Of a stretch of DNA of 64,000 nucleotides, positions 60,634-64,000 are shown one piece after another. The stretch's first letter is position 1; each line of letters opens with the position of its first letter. Source of the stretch: Salvator merianae (lineage: Eukaryota; Chordata; Lepidosauria; Squamata; Teiidae); contig QVOM02000103.1 in assembly GCA_003586115.2 (NCBI GenBank), positions 806,001 to 870,000 of the forward strand, read 5' to 3'. The position numbers and the translations under genes are program-made. The notes beneath the pieces were generated by a model, which was not told the DNA's origin, ran no database searches, and was given only the letters and a program-made list of their open reading frames with translations.

Positions 60634-62845
60634 GTCTCATAAGGAAGTGCAAGCAGCACTAATCTTTCTGGATGCCGAAAAAGCCTTTGACAATCTGAAC
60701 TGGAATTTTATGTTGAATCTTCTAGATACGATGAACTTTGGAGAGAACTTTACAAAATGGATTAGAGCAATATATACAACACAGTCAGCACAACTTACAA
60801 TAAATGGAGAAGTTACACAAAAATTTGCAGTACAAAAAGGTACAAGACAAGGATGTCCACTCTCACCACTTTTATTTATATTGGTGTTAGAGGTAATGAA
60901 TAAAGCTATAAGACAAGAGACAAATATCGAAGGTCTGAAGATCAAAAAAGAAGATTATAGGCTGAGAACCTTTGCAGATGACATAGTAATTATTTTGAAA
61001 GATCCGAAGGAATCAATAGAAACAGTTAAACATGTGATAGAGACATTTGGGCGAGTGGCAGGACTGAAAATCAATGAGAAAAAAACGAAAATACTGGTAA
61101 AAAATATGACAAAGAAAGAGCAAGAAGATCTGGGAAGAAAATCTGGCTTTGATATAGAAAAGAAAGTTAAATATTTAGGAGTATGGTTGACTAAACAAAA
61201 CTTGGCATTGTATCAGAACAATTATGTGAAACTTTGGTCGCAAGTTAAGCAAGACTTGGAAAGATGGTCAAATTGAAATTATCGTTACTGGGTAGAATCT
61301 CAGTTTTAAAAATGAACGTCTTGCCAAGACTGATGTTTTTGTTTCAATCTATACCGATTATAATTAAAGACGAGGTATTCAAAAAGTGGCAAAAGGACTT
61401 GACAAGATTTATATGGCAAGGCAAAAAGCCAAGAATACGCTTTAAATTGATGCAAGATGCAAAAGAAAGAGGAGGGTTGGGTCTACCTAATTTAAAATTA
61501 TATTTTGCTGCCTGTTGTTTAAGTTGGATTGCTAAATGGTTTTGACTAAGAGATAAAAGATTGTTGCAACTGGAAGGTTTTGACTTAAGATATGGTTTAC
61601 ACGGTTACTTATGGTATGATAAAGTTAAAGTAAATGCGGCATTTAAGAATCATTATGTAAGACATGCGTTATGGATAACTTGGAGTAAGTACAGGAGTAA
61701 ATTGTATCCCAGAATACCAATGTGGGTTTCACCTCATGAAGCTTTGTTTAAAGAACTTGGGAGAAGGGAAAGATGGATTAAATATGAGGAGGTGTTGAGT
61801 AAACATAATGAAACAGATGAATTCTCCTTGAAAACGAGAGATCAGTTAAACCAGGAGGGATTAGAGGTACAATGGCTAATGTATGCTCAATTGATGGATG
61901 TTTTTAAAGAAGATAAAAGAAGGATGAATTTTGAGTTAGAAAGACAGAAATGGGAAGAAAAATTGGAAAAAGAAGAAAGGGGGATTATAGGGGTATTGTA
62001 TGACTTTCTTTTGAAAACAGAATTAGAACAAGAGCAAGTTAAAGATTGTATGATAAAATGGGCACAAAATTTTGGTTATAATATCTCAATGGAGCAATGG
62101 GAAAAATTGTGGATCAAAGATATGAAATTTACTGTATGTAATATGTTGAAAGAAAATATATATAAGATGATGTATCGATGGTACTCAACACCTTTTAGAA
62201 TTTCAAAAATGTATCAAGGTATGTTAAGTAAGTGTTGGAAATGTAAGAAGCATGAGGGTTCTTTTTATCATATGTGGTGGACTTGTGTAAAAACCAAAAA
62301 GTATTCACACAGCTATGCAGAAAATTTTAAAGACAAACATTCCTTTTAGACCAGAATTATTCCTATTGGGAATAGTGGAAAATAATGTTGAAGGTGTCAA
62401 TGTGTTATTGCAAAATATGGTAACTGCTGCCAGAATTGTATATGCTCAAAAGTGGAAAGGAGAGTTATTACCAACAGTGGATGATTGGTTAGTGAAAATG
62501 ATGGAGTTGGCCGAGATAGACAAACTGACAAACCTTTTGAGAATTAAGACAGTTGATAGGTTTCACAGGAACTGGAAACCCTTTATTGACTTTCTGCAAG
62601 AGTTGCATAATGGACTTGCGATGGCTGGATTTGAAGAATTAAAAAAAAAAAAAAAAGAAAGAAGAGTTTCAGTGGAAAAAGAAGGAAAGAAAACAGGATG
62701 TTGAAGAACAGGAAGTTTAGAAGAAACTGTTAATGAAGGAGGAATTTGATAATAATAGTGATACAAGAATGTAATGTAAACTGTAATTTTATATATTTGA
62801 AATACAAGAATAATAAAATATGGTTAAAAAATAAAAAAATAAAAA

Positions 62846-63895
62846 AAAATAGCAGATGCCATTCAATGAAAGTAAGTGTAAGGTGATGCACTTTGGAGCT
62901 AAAATCCTAACTACTCATATACACTAATGGGATTAGAGCTGACTTTATCTGATCAAGAAAAAAATCTTAGAGAAACAGTAGACAGCTCAATGAAAGTGTC
63001 AGCACTATGTGCATCTGATGTAAAAATAGCCAGCAGGGATTTTAAAAATGGTATTGAAAACAGAGATGCTAATATTATAATGTCCTTATAAAAATCAGTG
63101 GTGCAACTGCATCTGGAATATTGTATGCAGTTTTGGTCATGGCATCTTAAAAAGGATAAAGCAGAGTTGGAGAAGGTTCAGAGAAAAGCAACTAACATGA
63201 TCAAGAGGCAGAAGGACATTCCGTATGGGGAAAGGTTGCGATGTCTTGGGTTTTTTAGTTAAAAAGGATTCCTATCAAAGGAAACATGACAGATGTGTAT
63301 ACAATTATGCATGATGTGAACAAAAGTCCTTTCCATACTGGACTGGTAGACAAGTCCAAGGAGCATGCTAGGCTGCTGCATGCACACAAAAGGTTGCAAT
63401 GTTGGGGCTTTTTAATCTAAAAAGGATACAAGTGAGAGGAGGCATGGCAGAGGTGTATATTAGTATGCATGCTGTGAACAAAGCAGAGAGGGAGAAGTGC
63501 TTCTCCTTTTCCCAAATTATTCGAATCACAGGTAACCCAGTTAAGCTAAATCCTGGACAAATCAGGACAGAGAAAAGGATTTTTTTCTTTACACAACGCA
63601 TAGTTAATCTTAGGAATTCCCTCCCACAAAATGTGGTGTTGGCTAGCAGTTTGGATGCTTTCAAAAAAGATTTGGACCAACTGTCAATGGCTATTAGCCC
63701 TAATGGCAGTAGGAGGTGGTATGTCTCCAAAGGCCAGCTTCTGGGAGACTGCAGGCATAGTAAGCTGCATGTTCATGTTCTACTGGTGGACTTTCCTGTG
63801 CAGTTGGCTGGCTGCTGCAAGAGCAGACAGCTGGACTAGATAGGCCACAAGTCTGATCCAGTGGGGGCATTTCTTATGTTTTCATGTTCATGTAT
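62846..63895 (+). pseudogene. CR1 LINE, 3' part after the L1 insertion
   Basis: Continues the CR1 frame with MPFNESKCKVMHFGAKI-like codons, then LEYCMQFWSWHLKKDKAELEKVQRKATN-type words (63115-63200), and ends with the CR1 3' region (ctggactagataggccacaa, tctgatccagtgggggcatt, tcttatgttttcatgttcat). A stretch starting at 63233 is repeated in diverged form from 63390. Beyond 63900 nothing is recognised. Confidence 0.82.
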
Positions 63896-64000
63896 TGGAT
63901 CATTCAGTTAAACCAAAAAGAAGAAGATTACTTCTGTCCTTCACAAACTGCACAAATAAGCACTTCACAAACAACATAGTTTAAGTATTTCTACCAAGTA

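Larger units (their letters stand above)
59771..62704 (+). pseudogene. L1 ORF2 (reverse transcriptase to C-terminus), inactivated
   Basis: RT motifs are readable: APGPDG (near 60282), NYRPISLLN (near 60460), LIFLDAEKAFDNLNW (motif A, near 60660), GTRQGCPLSPLLFILVLEVM (motif B), LRTFADDIVIIL (motif C, FADD) and AGLKINEKKTKIL (motif D). GGLGLPNLKLYF and the zinc-knuckle CWKCKKHEGSFYHMWWTC follow. Breaks: an inverted 155 bp insert at 60122, a TAG at 60531-60533, a frameshift near 61270, a TGA at 61543-61545, and a frameshift near 62310. L1 ORF2 normally nicks and reverse-transcribes DNA; this copy cannot. Confidence 0.9.
59694..62845 (+). mobile_element. 5'-truncated L1 LINE, 3.15 kb, nested in CR1
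   Basis: Flanked by an 11 bp target duplication AAAATAGCAGA (59683-59693 and 62846-62856) and ending in an A-rich tail with AATAAA. It begins after the endonuclease of ORF2 and runs through the reverse transcriptase to the 3' UTR, so ORF1 and the endonuclease are missing, the usual 5' truncation of target-primed reverse transcription. It interrupts the CR1 element precisely, so it is the younger of the two. Confidence 0.92.

Noticed and set aside
60533..61276. 247-codon reverse transcriptase as a live gene
   Set aside because: It is the longest surviving piece of a truncated L1 ORF2, preceded by a stop codon and an inverted insert and followed by frameshifts.
1..64000. CRISPR arrays, operons, riboswitches or tRNA genes
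   Set aside because: Nothing with the required repeat-spacer layout or cloverleaf was seen; the window is vertebrate nuclear DNA.

Overview
The window is vertebrate nuclear DNA, most likely from a squamate or other non-avian reptile. It is AT-rich and intron-like, it carries one spliced gene, and its repeats are a reptilian mixture: CR1 and L2 LINEs next to fairly young L1, a DIRS/LTR-type reverse transcriptase relic, hAT, Tc1 and PIF/Harbinger-like DNA transposons, and a solo retroviral-type LTR. There are no bacterial features; the short open frames scattered through the window are chance or transposon frames.

The only host protein gene I can support is TBC1D19 on the minus strand. Ten coding exons chain in phase from 47701 down to a stop codon at 9168-9170 (765 coding bases, 254 residues plus stop). 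They encode the C-terminal half of the protein, most of its Rab-GAP-like TBC domain. All nine introns inside the chain are GT-AG. The 5' half of the gene was not found and should lie beyond 64000. Both residues that normally supply catalysis in TBC domains appear to be replaced, which points to an atypical or non-catalytic GAP.

Region by region: 1-9167 is downstream flank, with CR1 pieces, a 1.95 kb CpG-rich PIF/Harbinger-like element with a TAA target duplication, a 634 bp minus-strand solo LTR with a 4 bp target duplication, an L2 endonuclease fragment and the likely TBC1D19 3' UTR. 9168-47701 is the exon-intron body; its introns hold a DIRS-like RT relic, an L1 3' fragment, L2 fragments, a 1.95 kb hAT element inserted into an inverted SINE-like pair, a 135 bp hAT MITE and a Tc1 remnant. 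47702-64000 is a large upstream intron with a CpG-decayed U6 snRNA pseudogene, a composite TC/CA/GA microsatellite, and a roughly 2.8 kb CR1 split by a 3.15 kb 5'-truncated L1.

The structural points most worth a second look are a 155 bp near-perfect inverted repeat inside that L1, the two CpG-rich non-autonomous DNA elements, the missing catalytic fingers of the TBC domain, and several palindromic or Z-DNA-prone tracts. I found no new multi-gene system.
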